This document shows positions 53,896 through 63,331 of a DNA stretch of 64,000 nucleotides, one piece after another. Source of the DNA: Bifidobacterium santillanense. Lineage in GTDB: Bacteria > Actinomycetota > Actinomycetes > Actinomycetales > Bifidobacteriaceae. The number at the start of each line of letters is the position of its first letter. Position 1 is the stretch's first letter. The notes beneath the pieces are model-generated. The model did not search any database. It was not told the origin of the DNA and saw only the letters and a program-made list of their open reading frames with translations. Where the stretch lies: assembly GCF_018555385.1 (NCBI RefSeq), contig NZ_JAFEJS010000012.1, positions 1 to 64,000 of the forward strand. The letters run 5' to 3'. Position numbers and translations under genes: made by a program.

Positions 53896-55428
53896 TCACG
53901 CCTTGCGGTGGATCTCCTCCATCGCATCGGCCACGGCCTGCACCTGCGTGCCGACCACGACCTGGATGTTCTTCGCGTCGAGCACCTTGACGCCCGGCAC
54001 GAGCTTGCGGATCGCGTCGACGTCCACCTTGGAGGTGTCGTTGACGCCCATGCGCAGACGGGTCACGCAGTTCTCGATGTCGACGACGTTGGCCTTGCCG
54101 CCGAGCAGCTCGTAGAGCTTCGCGGCGAGCGCGGAGTCCTTGTCGCCGGCCTTGGAGGCGGTGGCAGCGGCCGGGGCGTCGTCGAAGGCGGCGGAGGAGA
54201 TGGACTCGTCGTCATCGCCGCGGCCCGGGGTCTTCATGTTGAACTTCTTGATCATGAAGTCGAACACGAAGTAGTAGATGACCGCGAACACGACGCCCTG
54301 CACGAGCAGCATCACCGGCATGTGGGCGCGCGGCACGTTGAGCGAGAGGAACCAGTCGATGAAGCCCGCGGAGAAGTTGAATCCGGCGATCCACTGGAAC
54401 GAGGCGGCGATGAACACCGACAGGGCGGTCAGCAGCGCGTGCACGACGTACAGCGGGAAGGCGGCGAACATGAAGGAGAACTCGAGCGGCTCGGTCACGC
54501 CGGTCAGGAACGCGGCCAGACCGCCGGCGAGCATCAGGGAACCCACGGCCTTCTTGTTCTGCGGCTTGGCGTTCTTGTAGATCGCGAACGCGCCGGCCGG
54601 CAGACCGAACATCATGATCGGGAAGAAGCCGGCCTGGTACATGCCGGTGACATAGGTGCCCCACGGGTGGAAGCCGCCGGTGGCCAGAACCGCGGCGGTC
54701 TTGCCGTCGAGGCCGCCCGTGCCGCTCCAGAACTTGGTGATGTCGTCGATGCCGGCGAGGTTGAACCAGAACACGTTGTTGAGGGCGTGGTGCAGGCCGG
54801 TCGGGATGAGCAGGCGGTTGAAGAACGCGTAGATCGCGGCGCCGACCGCGCCCATGCCCATGATGCCCTCGCCGAAGGCGACCAGGCCGTTGTAGATGAG
54901 CGGCCAGATGAACAGCAGGGCCAGCGAGATGACCGACATCAGGGCGGCGGTCAGGATCGGCACGCAGCGGCGGCCGGAGAAGAACGCCAGGAAGTCGGGC
55001 AGCTTGGTCTTGTGGAACTTGTTGTACAGCGAGCCGGCCACGCAGCCGACCATGATGCCGAAGAACACGTTCTTGTTGCCGATGGCGCCCGGGGCGAAGG
55101 CCGCCGGCGGGTTCTCGGCGTCGAAGCCGAGGAACATCGAGGCCGAGCCCATGATCGTCGTGACGGTCATGAAGCCGACGAGGCCGGACAGGGCCGAGGC
55201 GCCGTCGCGCTCGCGGGCCATGCCGACGGCCACGCCGACCGCGAAGAGCAGGCCGAGGTTGTCGAGGATCGCGGATCCGGTCTTGCACAGATAGGCGGAG
55301 ACGACGTTGTTGCCGCCCCATCCGCTCGGATCGATCCAGTAACCGACGCCCAGGAAGAGCGCCGCGGCCGGCAGGCATGCGACCGGCAGCATCAGCGCAC
55401 GGCCGAGCCTTTGGATATATGCCTTCAT
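53896..55428 (-). CDS. PTS glucose/N-acetylglucosamine-type enzyme IICB
   Basis: 510 aa. N-terminal IIC domain of eight to ten membrane helices (LPVACLPAAALFLGVGYWI; GLHHALNNVFWF; VTEPLEFSFMF, the substrate-binding Glu motif) to about residue 400, then a linker and the IIB domain with phospho-Cys C454 in NCVTRLR. Imports and phosphorylates a hexose; glucose is the usual substrate of this bifidobacterial permease. Strong GGAGG-TAAGGA upstream of the start at 55428. Confidence 0.92.
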   Translation of the reverse strand: MKAYIQRLGRALMLPVACLPAAALFLGVGYWIDPSGWGGNNVVSAYLCKTGSAILDNLGLLFAVGVAVGMARERDGASALSGLVGFMTVTTIMGSASMFLGFDAENPPAAFAPGAIGNKNVFFGIMVGCVAGSLYNKFHKTKLPDFLAFFSGRRCVPILTAALMSVISLALLFIWPLIYNGLVAFGEGIMGMGAVGAAIYAFFNRLLIPTGLHHALNNVFWFNLAGIDDITKFWSGTGGLDGKTAAVLATGGFHPWGTYVTGMYQAGFFPIMMFGLPAGAFAIYKNAKPQNKKAVGSLMLAGGLAAFLTGVTEPLEFSFMFAAFPLYVVHALLTALSVFIAASFQWIAGFNFSAGFIDWFLSLNVPRAHMPVMLLVQGVVFAVIYYFVFDFMIKKFNMKTPGRGDDDESISSAAFDDAPAAATASKAGDKDSALAAKLYELLGGKANVVDIENCVTRLRMGVNDTSKVDVDAIRKLVPGVKVLDAKNIQVVVGTQVQAVADAMEEIHRKA

Positions 55429-55803
55429 TGTTTCCTTACCTCCCTCTTGAGGGTTTAGCGAGCGATGAGGTACTTCCTCTGCGTCATTGCTCGCGGCGCG
55501 CGCTCCGTCGTTGGACCGGCGCCGCTTGAGTATCTGCAGCATCGCTTCATCGACCATCGTACGCTATGCGCAACATACGTCGCAACCATTTCGTTAAGAC
55601 ACTATGCGTTAATCGGGCGGAAACTTCGAGACCTTGGAATACCGGGCGACTACTGCCGTCTCGATTCCCGTTCGGGCGGGGCGCCAGACTATATTCGTTA
55701 AGGACATTATCAATCGGCGTGTCGGAAAGGTTCCGTAGGATGGAGCCAGCCGACATCAGTGTTCGGCCCTCTGATACAGGGACCATTCAGGAGGATTTTT
55801 CAA
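55429..55803. promoter_or_regulatory. Divergent promoter region of PTS IICB and hom
   Basis: No gene in 375 bp. A sequence TTCGTTAAG(G)ACAYTAT is present twice (about 55591 and 55694) in direct orientation and each copy is followed by AATCGG; the second overlaps a minus-strand TATAGT, a -10 candidate for the PTS gene. A short CCCTC/GAGGG hairpin sits next to the PTS ribosome binding site. AGGAGG near 55790 serves hom. Confidence 0.5.
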
Positions 55804-57120
55804 GTGGCTTTCGATAATGCAACCCCCATCCGCGTCGGCCTGTTGGGCGCCGGCACCGTGGGCTCCCAGACCGCCCGCCTCATCGTCGAGCAGAAGGACG
55901 AGCTGGCGGCGCGCATCGGCCGCCCGATCGAGCTCACCGGCGTCGCCTGCCTCGATCCGAAGGAGACGGAGAAGTTCCCGTGGATCGACCAGTCGATCGT
56001 CACCACCGACACGATGAGCGTGGCCACGAACTCCGACATCGTCATCGAGCTGATCGGCGGCACCTCCGTCGCGCGCACGTTCGTGCTCGCCGCGATCGAG
56101 TCCGGCGCCTCCGTCGTCACCGCGAACAAGGCCCTGTTGGCCAAGTACGGCCCGGAGATCTACGCCGCGGCCGAGGCCAAGGGCGTCGACATCTACTTCG
56201 AGGCGGCCGTGGGCGGCGCGATCCCGTTCCTGCGCCCCCTGCGCGAATCCCTCGTCGGCGACAAGGTGACGAGCATGCTCGGCATCGTCAACGGCACCAC
56301 CAACTACATCCTCGACGAGATGACCACCAAGGGCCTCCAGTTCGACGACGTCCTCAGGGACGCGCAGGCCAAGGGCTACGCCGAGGCCGACCCGACCGGC
56401 GACATCGAGGGCTACGACGCGGCGAACAAGGCCGCCATCATGGCCACGCTCGGCTTCCACACGCCCGTCACCATCGACGACGTGTCGGTCGAGGGCATCA
56501 CCAAGATCACCGCCGACGACATCGCCGCCGCCACCGCCGAGCACAAGGTCATCAAGCTGCTCGCCGTCGTCGAGAACGGCGAGGCCGGCGTCTCCGCGCG
56601 TGTCTACCCGGCGCTCATCCCCGAGACCCACCCGCTCGCCTCCGTCCACGGCTCCTTCAACGCGATCTTCGTCAAGGCCGAGGCCGCCGACGACCTCATG
56701 TTCTACGGCCGCGGCGCCGGTGGCGCGCCGACCGCCTCCGCCGTCGTCGGCGACGTCGTGACGGTCGCCCGCCACATCGCCGCGGGCTGCACCGGCCCGT
56801 CCATCCCGCTGTACAAGAGCCTGCCGAAGGCCCCGATCAACGCCTCCAAGGCCGCGTTCGCCGTGCGCTTCCTCATCCACGACAAGCCGGGCGTCCTCGC
56901 CCAGATCGCCACCGAGTTCGCGCGCAACGGCGTGTCCATCAACGGCGTCAACCAGGACCTCAAGCCGTCCCTGAAGGCCCCGGGCTACGACGGCGAGGTC
57001 CAGCAGCTGCGCCTCGTCACGCACGCCACCGACGAGGTCACCCTGCGCGAGACCGTCAAGGCCGTGCAGGCCCTCGACTTCGTCACCGGCCAGCCGTCCA
57101 TCCTGAGGGTCCTCGACTGA
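55804..57120 (+). CDS. hom: Homoserine dehydrogenase
   Basis: 438 aa. Reduces aspartate semialdehyde to homoserine, feeding threonine (thrB next) and methionine (metA in this window). NAD(P) loop GLLGAGTVG at residues ~12-20; GIVNGTTNYIL; catalytic Lys/Asp region DPTGDIEGYDAANKA; and a C-terminal ACT domain (VRFLIHDKPGVLAQIA) for threonine feedback. GTG start at 55804 with AGGAGG 9 nt upstream. Confidence 0.95.
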   Translation: MAFDNATPIRVGLLGAGTVGSQTARLIVEQKDELAARIGRPIELTGVACLDPKETEKFPWIDQSIVTTDTMSVATNSDIVIELIGGTSVARTFVLAAIESGASVVTANKALLAKYGPEIYAAAEAKGVDIYFEAAVGGAIPFLRPLRESLVGDKVTSMLGIVNGTTNYILDEMTTKGLQFDDVLRDAQAKGYAEADPTGDIEGYDAANKAAIMATLGFHTPVTIDDVSVEGITKITADDIAAATAEHKVIKLLAVVENGEAGVSARVYPALIPETHPLASVHGSFNAIFVKAEAADDLMFYGRGAGGAPTASAVVGDVVTVARHIAAGCTGPSIPLYKSLPKAPINASKAAFAVRFLIHDKPGVLAQIATEFARNGVSINGVNQDLKPSLKAPGYDGEVQQLRLVTHATDEVTLRETVKAVQALDFVTGQPSILRVLD

Positions 57121-58202
57121 TGACCCCCATCTGCTCCAGCGTCCGCGTGCGCGTGCCGGCCACGTCGGCCAACCTCGGTTCCGGCTTCGACACGGTCGGC
57201 CTCGCGCTCGACTACCACGACGAGCTCGTCTTCACCCTCAACGACGACCCGACCGACGGCGTCGCCCACGTCATCATCCACGGCGAGGGCGAGGACACGC
57301 TGCCGCGCGACGAGACGCATCTGGTCGTCTCGACGTTCCGCCGCGCGTGCGCCACGCTCGGCCTCGGCCGACTCGGCTTCACGCTCGAGGCGACGAACAA
57401 CATCCCGCAGGCGCGAGGCATGGGCTCGTCCGCCGAGGCGATCGTCGCCGGCATCGCGGCGGCCGCCGCGTTCGCCCAGCCCGGCGAGCTCAACCGTCCG
57501 GCCATCTTCGACATGGCCGCGGTCATCGAGGGCCATCCGGACAACGTCGCGCCGGCCGTGTTCGGCGGCCTCACCGTCTCGTGGGACTTCACCACCGCGG
57601 AGGGCGTCGGTTCGGTCGCCATCCCCGGCGGCGAGCCGCTGCATGGCGGCTTCCACACGATCAACTACCCGGTCGATCCGGCGATCACCGCGGCCGTGTT
57701 CGTGCCCGACTACGAGCTGTCCACCGAGAAGGCGCGACAGGCGCTGCCCAAGGAGGTCCTGCACAGGGACGCCGTCTACAACGTCTCGCGCGTGGGACTC
57801 CTGCCCGCGGCGATGAACCCGGTCGTGCTCGCGCAGGCGGCCGCGCAGGGCGGCGCCGACGCGCTGGACGGCGTGTCCTCGCAGCTGCCCGCGGTCAGCC
57901 CGGCCGCGTTCGCCACGGCCGCCGCGCAGGCCAACGCGCTGCTGTTCACCGCCACGCAGGACCGGCTCCACCAGCCGTACCGCGGCGCCCTGATGCCGCC
58001 GTCGACCGAGCTGATCGAGCTGTTCCGCTCCAAGGGCTACGCGGCCGCCGTCTCCGGCGCCGGCCCGTGCGTGCTCGTGCTGCACTACGGCGACGCCCGC
58101 GCGGCGATCGACGAGGTCGCGGCCAGCCAGCTCGCTTCCGGCCACTGGCGCGCCCTGCATCTGCCGATCAACACCAACGGCGTCGAGGTCGAACGCGTCT
58201 GA
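57120..58202 (+). CDS. thrB: Homoserine kinase
   Basis: 360 aa GHMP kinase making O-phosphohomoserine. Substrate loop VPATSANLGSGFDTVGLA at the N-terminus, ATP loop PQARGMGSSAEAIVAG near residue 97, GAGPCVLVL at the C-terminus. Its ATG overlaps the hom stop (TGATG), so the two are coupled. thrC is not adjacent. Confidence 0.95.
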   Translation: MTPICSSVRVRVPATSANLGSGFDTVGLALDYHDELVFTLNDDPTDGVAHVIIHGEGEDTLPRDETHLVVSTFRRACATLGLGRLGFTLEATNNIPQARGMGSSAEAIVAGIAAAAAFAQPGELNRPAIFDMAAVIEGHPDNVAPAVFGGLTVSWDFTTAEGVGSVAIPGGEPLHGGFHTINYPVDPAITAAVFVPDYELSTEKARQALPKEVLHRDAVYNVSRVGLLPAAMNPVVLAQAAAQGGADALDGVSSQLPAVSPAAFATAAAQANALLFTATQDRLHQPYRGALMPPSTELIELFRSKGYAAAVSGAGPCVLVLHYGDARAAIDEVAASQLASGHWRALHLPINTNGVEVERV

Positions 58203-58212
58203 CCTTCCGTCT

Positions 58213-58235
58213 GCCTCCCTCGTCACGGGGGAGGC
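58213..58235 (+). terminator. Hairpin after thrB
   Basis: GCCTCCC/GGGAGGC stem with a 9-nt loop, followed by a weak T-run (ATCTTCATT), 10 nt after the thrB stop. Confidence 0.6.
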
Positions 58236-58261
58236 ATCTTCATTCGTAAAGGAGTCTGCAC

Positions 58262-59707
58262 ATGTCCATTCCGCTGATTCTGGCGTCCAAGTCGAAGCCG
58301 CGTCGCGACGTGCTGTACGCGGCGGGCGTGTGCCCGACGATCCGCGTCTCGCACGTCGACGAGCCGGCCGCGCTCGAGGCAGCCGCCCGCGAGGCCGGAG
58401 TCGCGGTCGACGACCTCACCATCGAACGCCGCGTGACGATCCTCGCGTCGGCCAAGGCCGAGGCCGTCCACCGCGCCTACCGCGACGTGGCCGCCACGGC
58501 CGCCGCCGCGACCGGCGAGCGCGTCATCGCCTACCCGCTGCGCGCCGAGGAGGTCATCGCCGAGGACGAGGCGCGCCTCGCCGCCGGCGCCCCCGCGCCC
58601 GTGCCCGCGGACATCGACTATTCGAAGGACACCGTCGCCACGACGCGCGACTTCTCCGGCGTGGACATCCCGACCGTCACCGAACCGATCTCCAACGTCG
58701 TCGCACTGCAGCCGGGCCTGACCCGTGCGGAGGTCGGCCCGCTGATCGTCGGCTGCGACTCGATGTTCCTGATGGACGGCGAATGCTACGGCAAGCCGCA
58801 CAGCGTCGAGGTGGCGCGCGAGCGCCTGCGCCGCATGAGCGGGGCGACCGGCGAGCTGTGGACCGGCCACTGCGTGATCGACTTCGCGACCGGACGCGTC
58901 GCCCGTGGCGCGAGCCGTGCGACGGTCCGTTTCGCCGAGTTCTCCGACCGCGACATCGAGCGCTACATCGCCACCGGCGAGCCGCTCGAGGTCGCCGGAT
59001 CGTTCACGCTCGAGGGCTTCGGCGGCGCGTTCATCGACTCGATCGAGGGCGATCCGCACGGCATCATCGGCATCAGTCTGCCGTTGCTGAGGAGGCTCGC
59101 CGCCGAACTCGGCGTCGAGTGGACGGACCTGTGGAACGTGGCGCGCGGCGAGAGCCTGCCGGGCGTGCTCGACAAGGACGGCAAGGAGCTGCCGCCCAAG
59201 GAGAACGTCCACCAGCCGGGCGACGGCTGGGTCGACTGTGCGTGCGGGCGCAAGCACTGGGGCACGAACGGCGCGTCCGGCATTCTGCTGGCCCGCCGCG
59301 ATCCGGCGAGCGGCGAGGTGACGCATGTGGTCATGCAGCACCGCGCGAAGTGGTCGGCCGAGGGCGGCACGTGGGGCATCCCCGGGGGAGCCACGGCCGA
59401 CGGCGAGTCGCCGATCGAGGGCGCACTGCGCGAGAGTTACGAGGAGGCGAACATCACCCCGGAGGACATCGAGGTGGTCGGCTCCTACCGCGAGGACCAC
59501 GGGCCGTGGGCCTACACCACCGTCTTCGCGTTCGAGAAGCCGGGCCATGAGGTCCGTCCGCACGCGAACGACGACGAGAGCATGGAGATCGCCTGGATGC
59601 CGCTCGAACGCATCCCGGAGCTCAGGCTCCTGACCGCGATGCGCACCGACTGGCCGCGCTTCGAGGCGCGTCTGCGCGAGCTCGCCACGGCGAACAGGGC
59701 CCGTTAG
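58262..59707 (+). CDS. Maf-like nucleotide pyrophosphatase fused to Nudix hydrolase
   Basis: 481 aa, two enzymes in one chain. Residues 1-310 are Maf/YhdE-like (ILASKSKPRRDVL start, GCDSMFLMDGECYGKPHSVEVARERL, GGAFIDSIEGDPHGIIGISL), which hydrolyse non-canonical nucleoside triphosphates; an extra insert of about 70 residues (about 80-155) splits the Maf domain. Residues about 335-475 are a Nudix domain with a complete box, GG at 375-376 through RESYEEANI. A CxCG motif (DCACGRKHWG) lies at the junction. Both parts suit cleaning of the nucleotide pool. Ribosome binding site AAAGGAG. Confidence 0.88.
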   Translation: MSIPLILASKSKPRRDVLYAAGVCPTIRVSHVDEPAALEAAAREAGVAVDDLTIERRVTILASAKAEAVHRAYRDVAATAAAATGERVIAYPLRAEEVIAEDEARLAAGAPAPVPADIDYSKDTVATTRDFSGVDIPTVTEPISNVVALQPGLTRAEVGPLIVGCDSMFLMDGECYGKPHSVEVARERLRRMSGATGELWTGHCVIDFATGRVARGASRATVRFAEFSDRDIERYIATGEPLEVAGSFTLEGFGGAFIDSIEGDPHGIIGISLPLLRRLAAELGVEWTDLWNVARGESLPGVLDKDGKELPPKENVHQPGDGWVDCACGRKHWGTNGASGILLARRDPASGEVTHVVMQHRAKWSAEGGTWGIPGGATADGESPIEGALRESYEEANITPEDIEVVGSYREDHGPWAYTTVFAFEKPGHEVRPHANDDESMEIAWMPLERIPELRLLTAMRTDWPRFEARLRELATANRAR

Positions 59708-60747
59708 GCCCGCGGCGGCACCGTGCTCTCGCGCGCCACGACGCGCGTCGGCAGGATCACGTGGTGCTCGGTGTCGTGCCCTTCGCGCACGTCGACGATC
59801 ATCTGCACCGCGCGCTGCGCGATCTCGCTGAACGGCTGGTGGATGCTCGTCAGGGACGGCATCAGGTGCTCGGCGGGAAAGATGTCGTCGAAGCCCATCA
59901 CCGACAGGTCGTCCGGCAGGTGCAGCCCGTGCTCGCGCGCCGCTCGGTACGCGCTGACCGCGGACAGATCGTTGCAGCAGAAGATCGCGCTCGGGCGGTC
60001 GTCGCCCAGTTCGATGAGCTCGCACGCCGCGCGGTAGCTGGTCTCGGCGGGGAAGTAGTCGCCCTGCCTGACGTAGCGTTCGGGCAGCGGCACGCCCTCC
60101 TGCGCCAGCGCCGCGGCGAACCCGCTGTAGCGCGCGATGCCGGTCTGCAGGTCGAGGGGGCCGCGGATCGCGCCGATCCTACGGTGCCCGAGCGAGAGCA
60201 GGTGGCGGCCGGCCTGATAGCCGGCGGTCCAGTTGTCGATCGCCACGCTCATCACGTCCGTGTCGACCGCGTCGATCGGGTCGATGACGACGATCGGGAT
60301 GTCGCGCGCCCGCAGCAGCGACTTCGCGAGATCGTTCAGACCGCCCATCTGCTGCATGATCACGCCCTGCGGATTGCGGTCGATGATGCCGCGGAAGCAC
60401 TCCTCGGAGGCCACGCCGTTGCTCGTCTGCGTGACGGTGACGGCGAGCCCGGCCTGCTGCGCCCAGTACGAGGCGTATTTGATGAGCTCCATCGTGCCGT
60501 TGTGCGCGATGTACTCGACGACCAGCTCGATGGTGGGGGAGATCTTCGTGCTCACCAGCGGCCGCGAGTAGCCGTGCTTGTGCAGCACGCGCTCGACCTG
60601 CCGGCGCGTCTCGTCCGAGATGCCGGGGCGGCCGTTGATCACCTTGGAGACGGTCGAGGCGGACACGCCCGCGATCCGGGCGAGCTCGCTGACCTTGAGT
60701 TTGGGGGAGTCGCCCCCGGTGGGACCGCCCTGAACGCCGTTGTCCAT
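59704..60747 (-). CDS. LacI-family transcriptional regulator
   Basis: 347 aa. N-terminal helix-turn-helix (VSELARIAGVSASTVSKVINGRPGIS) with hinge, then a periplasmic-binding-protein-like effector domain. Divergent from the L-fuconate dehydratase gene with a 243-bp shared promoter region, so it probably represses the fucose genes and responds to L-fucose or a pathway intermediate (inference). AGGAGG upstream of the ATG at 60747. Its stop overlaps the end of the maf-nudix gene on the other strand. Confidence 0.88.
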   Translation of the reverse strand: MDNGVQGGPTGGDSPKLKVSELARIAGVSASTVSKVINGRPGISDETRRQVERVLHKHGYSRPLVSTKISPTIELVVEYIAHNGTMELIKYASYWAQQAGLAVTVTQTSNGVASEECFRGIIDRNPQGVIMQQMGGLNDLAKSLLRARDIPIVVIDPIDAVDTDVMSVAIDNWTAGYQAGRHLLSLGHRRIGAIRGPLDLQTGIARYSGFAAALAQEGVPLPERYVRQGDYFPAETSYRAACELIELGDDRPSAIFCCNDLSAVSAYRAAREHGLHLPDDLSVMGFDDIFPAEHLMPSLTSIHQPFSEIAQRAVQMIVDVREGHDTEHHVILPTRVVARESTVPPRA

Positions 60748-60859
60748 GATCGTTCCTCCTCGCCGTATGGCAGATCGCGATGCGCCGCGCGTCGTGGGGT
60801 CCGCACCGGAGCCCGCGGCGGCGCACATGTGGTTGTCTCACCATTATTGCGCACTGGAT

Positions 60860-60916
60860 CACGTTTTTTCGTGCTTTTCTAAGATTTCCCCGGTTTCGCA
60901 GAAAAATTTTCGTGAG
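60860..60916. promoter_or_regulatory. Candidate operators in the lacI-fucD interval
   Basis: CACG-T6-CGTG (60860-60873) and a GAAAAATTTTC palindrome leading into TTTCGTGAG (60908-60916). TTTCGTGAG recurs upstream of the permease gene at 63333-63341. These are the best operator candidates for the adjacent LacI regulator, but the central CG typical of LacI sites is lacking. Confidence 0.35.
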
Positions 60917-60921
60917 TTGCG

Positions 60922-60950
60922 TTGCATTTTTCGTTTCCGACGACTATCCT
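60922..60950 (+). promoter_or_regulatory. Promoter of the fucose gene cluster
   Basis: TTGCAT, a 17-bp spacer and TATCCT, ending 40 bp before the start codon. Confidence 0.65.
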
Positions 60951-60990
60951 GAAGCTATCGGTTCACGTACAGGCGAAGGAGCCCGAACAT

Positions 60991-62280
60991 ATGAGTACGA
61001 TCACCAAAGTGCAGACCTACGACTTCCGATTCCCGACGTCGTCCACCCTCTCCGGTTCCGACGCGATGAACCCGGATCCGGACTACTCGTCCGCGTACGT
61101 GGAGATCTCCACCTCCGCCGACGACGGCATCAAGGGCGTCGGCTTCGTGTTCACGATCGGCCGCGGCAACGACGTCGTGTGCAAGGCCATCGAGTCGATG
61201 TCGCAGGTCCTCATCGGCCGCAACGTCGAGGAGCTGCTCGACAACATGCGCATCGCGTGGGACCTGTTCGTCCACGACTCCCAGCTGCGCTGGCTCGGCC
61301 CGGAGAAGGGCGTCGAGCACATGGCCATCGGCGCCGTGCTCTCCGCGCTGTGGGACATCAAGGCCAAGCGCGCCGGGAAGCCCTTGTGGCTGCTCCTGTC
61401 CGAGATGGAGCCCGAGGAGCTCGTCTCCACCCTCGACTTCCGCTACCTCACGGACGCCCTGCGCCCCGAGGAGGCCATCGAGATCCTCAAGGAGGGCCAG
61501 AAGGGCAAGGCCGATCGCATCGCGCACCTCAAGGAGGTCGGCTACCCCGGCTACTCCACCGCCCCCGGCTGGCTCGGCTACTCCGACGAGAAGATGGTCG
61601 CCCTCGCCAAGGAGGAGACCCAGGTCAAGGGCTTCAAGCAGATCAAACTCAAGGTCGGCCACAACGTCGAGGACGATCTGCGGCGCCTCGCCAAGGCCCG
61701 CGAGGCCATCGGCCCGGACGTGCGCCTCGCCGTCGACGCCAACCAGGTGTGGGACGTGCCCACCGCCATCGAGTGGATCAACAAGTTCCACGACTTCGAC
61801 CTCGCGTGGGTCGAGGAGCCGACCAGCCCGGACGACGTGATCGGCCACGCCACCATCGCCCGCGCCATCAACCCGATCAAGGTCGCCACCGGCGAGCAGA
61901 TGCAGAGCCGTATCCTCTACAAGCAGTACCTGCAGGCCAACGCGTTCGGCATCATGCAGATCGACGCCACCCGCGTCGCCGGTCCGCAGGAGATCGTCCT
62001 CGAGTACCTCATGGCGAGGAAGTTCAACAAGCCGGTCTGCCCGCACGCGGGCGGCGTCGGCCTGTGCGAGGCCGTGTGCCACTTCGCGATGTTCGACTAC
62101 GTGTCCGTCTCCGGCACGATGGACGGCCGCATGATCGAGTACGTCGACAACCAGCACGAGCATTTCGTCCACCCGACCGAGATCAGGAACGGCAACTACG
62201 TCGCCCCGCTCGCCCCGGGCAACGGCACCGAGATGACCCTCGAGACGGCGGAGAAGTACCTCTACCGCCCCGAGGCCTGA
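60991..62280 (+). CDS. L-fuconate dehydratase
   Basis: 429 aa enolase-superfamily enzyme of the mandelate racemase subgroup, closest in plan to L-fuconate dehydratases (ENOSF1-like): N-terminal TYDFRFPTS, catalytic KLKVGH lysine, metal ligands in VDANQVWD, WVEEPTSPDD and ATGEQMQSR, and the catalytic His in CPHAGGVGLCE. It dehydrates L-fuconate to 2-keto-3-deoxy-L-fuconate in the non-phosphorylative fucose route used by bifidobacteria. First gene after the LacI divergent promoter. Confidence 0.9.
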   Translation: MSTITKVQTYDFRFPTSSTLSGSDAMNPDPDYSSAYVEISTSADDGIKGVGFVFTIGRGNDVVCKAIESMSQVLIGRNVEELLDNMRIAWDLFVHDSQLRWLGPEKGVEHMAIGAVLSALWDIKAKRAGKPLWLLLSEMEPEELVSTLDFRYLTDALRPEEAIEILKEGQKGKADRIAHLKEVGYPGYSTAPGWLGYSDEKMVALAKEETQVKGFKQIKLKVGHNVEDDLRRLAKAREAIGPDVRLAVDANQVWDVPTAIEWINKFHDFDLAWVEEPTSPDDVIGHATIARAINPIKVATGEQMQSRILYKQYLQANAFGIMQIDATRVAGPQEIVLEYLMARKFNKPVCPHAGGVGLCEAVCHFAMFDYVSVSGTMDGRMIEYVDNQHEHFVHPTEIRNGNYVAPLAPGNGTEMTLETAEKYLYRPEA

Positions 62281-62291
62281 CCACACGTTTC

Positions 62292-62319
62292 GCGGGGTCC
62301 GGCTCCGGTCGGGCCCCGC
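62292..62319 (+). terminator. GC-rich hairpin after fuconate dehydratase
   Basis: GCGGGGTCC/GGGCCCCGC-type stem with no T-run; it may only attenuate. Three copies of ATAACTGA follow at 62333, 62347 and 62363 (spacing 14 and 16), of unknown meaning. Confidence 0.45.
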
Positions 62320-62472
62320 AGAACCCAAACCCATAACTGAATACCGATAACTGAACACACCCATAACTGAAAAGCCATACAGACAAACCAATCCGCCGCG
62401 GGGCGCCGAAGCCCCGGGCGGGCGTTCATGAACCCCATGAAACGCAGAATAAGGATGGACGAAGGAGTTCCC

Positions 62473-63264
62473 ATGGATCTGCATCTCGAAGGCAAGGTCA
62501 TCATCATCACCGGCGGCTTCAAGGGCATCGGCAAGGGCATCACCCTGCAGCTGGCCCAGGAGGGCGCGATCCCGGTGGTCATCAACCGCTCGGACAACGC
62601 GCTCGAGGAGTTCAAGGCCGACATCGAGAAGTACACGACCAACTACGACGTGCACCTGCTCGACTTGAACGACACCGACAAGATCGCCCCGATCGTCGAG
62701 GAGACCTACAAGAAGTACGGCCACATCGACGGCATCGTCAACAACGCCGGCAAGAACGACAACAAGGCCCTCGAGACCACCAGCTGGCGCGAGTTCGAGG
62801 AGTCGATCCACGGCAACCTCACCCACTACTACGAGCTGGTCCACGCCGCCGTGCCGTACCTGAAGGAAAGCCACGGCGCGATCGTGAACATCACCTCGAA
62901 GACCGCCCTGACCGGTCAGGGCAAGACCAGCGCCTACGCCGCCGCCAAGGGTGCCATCCTGGGCCTGACGCGCGAGTGGGCCGCCGCCCTGGTCGGCGAC
63001 CGCGTGCGCGTCAACGCCATCGTCGTCTCCGAATGCTGGACCCCGCTGTACGCCGACTGGATCAAGACCTTCGGCGACGAGGCCGCCCAGCAGGCGCGTC
63101 TGTCGGTCATCACCGACAAGATCCCGCTGGAGCACCGCATGACCACCACCGAGGAGATCGGCAACGAGGCCGCGTTCCTGCTCTCCGACCGCTCCAGCCA
63201 CACCACCGGCCAGTGGGTCTTCGTCGACGGCGGCTACGTCCACCTCGACCGCGCCCTGAGCTGA
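62473..63264 (+). CDS. SDR dehydrogenase, probable L-fucose dehydrogenase
   Basis: 263 aa short-chain dehydrogenase. Cofactor loop TGGFKGIGKG, NNAG in the third strand, catalytic Ser (NITSKTAL) and YAAAK. Within a fucose cluster, between fuconate dehydratase and the permease, it most likely oxidises L-fucose to the lactone with NAD(P); oxidation of a later keto-deoxy intermediate is the alternative. GAAGGAG before the ATG at 62473; upstream ATG at 62428 is in frame but lacks a good site. Confidence 0.83.
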   Translation: MDLHLEGKVIIITGGFKGIGKGITLQLAQEGAIPVVINRSDNALEEFKADIEKYTTNYDVHLLDLNDTDKIAPIVEETYKKYGHIDGIVNNAGKNDNKALETTSWREFEESIHGNLTHYYELVHAAVPYLKESHGAIVNITSKTALTGQGKTSAYAAAKGAILGLTREWAAALVGDRVRVNAIVVSECWTPLYADWIKTFGDEAAQQARLSVITDKIPLEHRMTTTEEIGNEAAFLLSDRSSHTTGQWVFVDGGYVHLDRALS

Positions 63265-63272
63265 CGCGAACC

Positions 63273-63331
63273 GTCGGAAAAATTCCGACACGCCCGCGAA
63301 AAGGTCCGACAGGCTGGCGGCCTGTCGGACC
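63273..63331 (+). terminator. Palindrome and terminator-like hairpin after the SDR gene
   Basis: Perfect palindrome GTCGGAA-AAA-TTCCGAC (63273-63289), then an 11-bp stem GGTCCGACAGG/CCTGTCGGACC (63303-63331). The rest of the gap before the permease holds a TTTCGTGAG motif and an ATGACTG/CAGTCAT inverted repeat. Confidence 0.6.
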
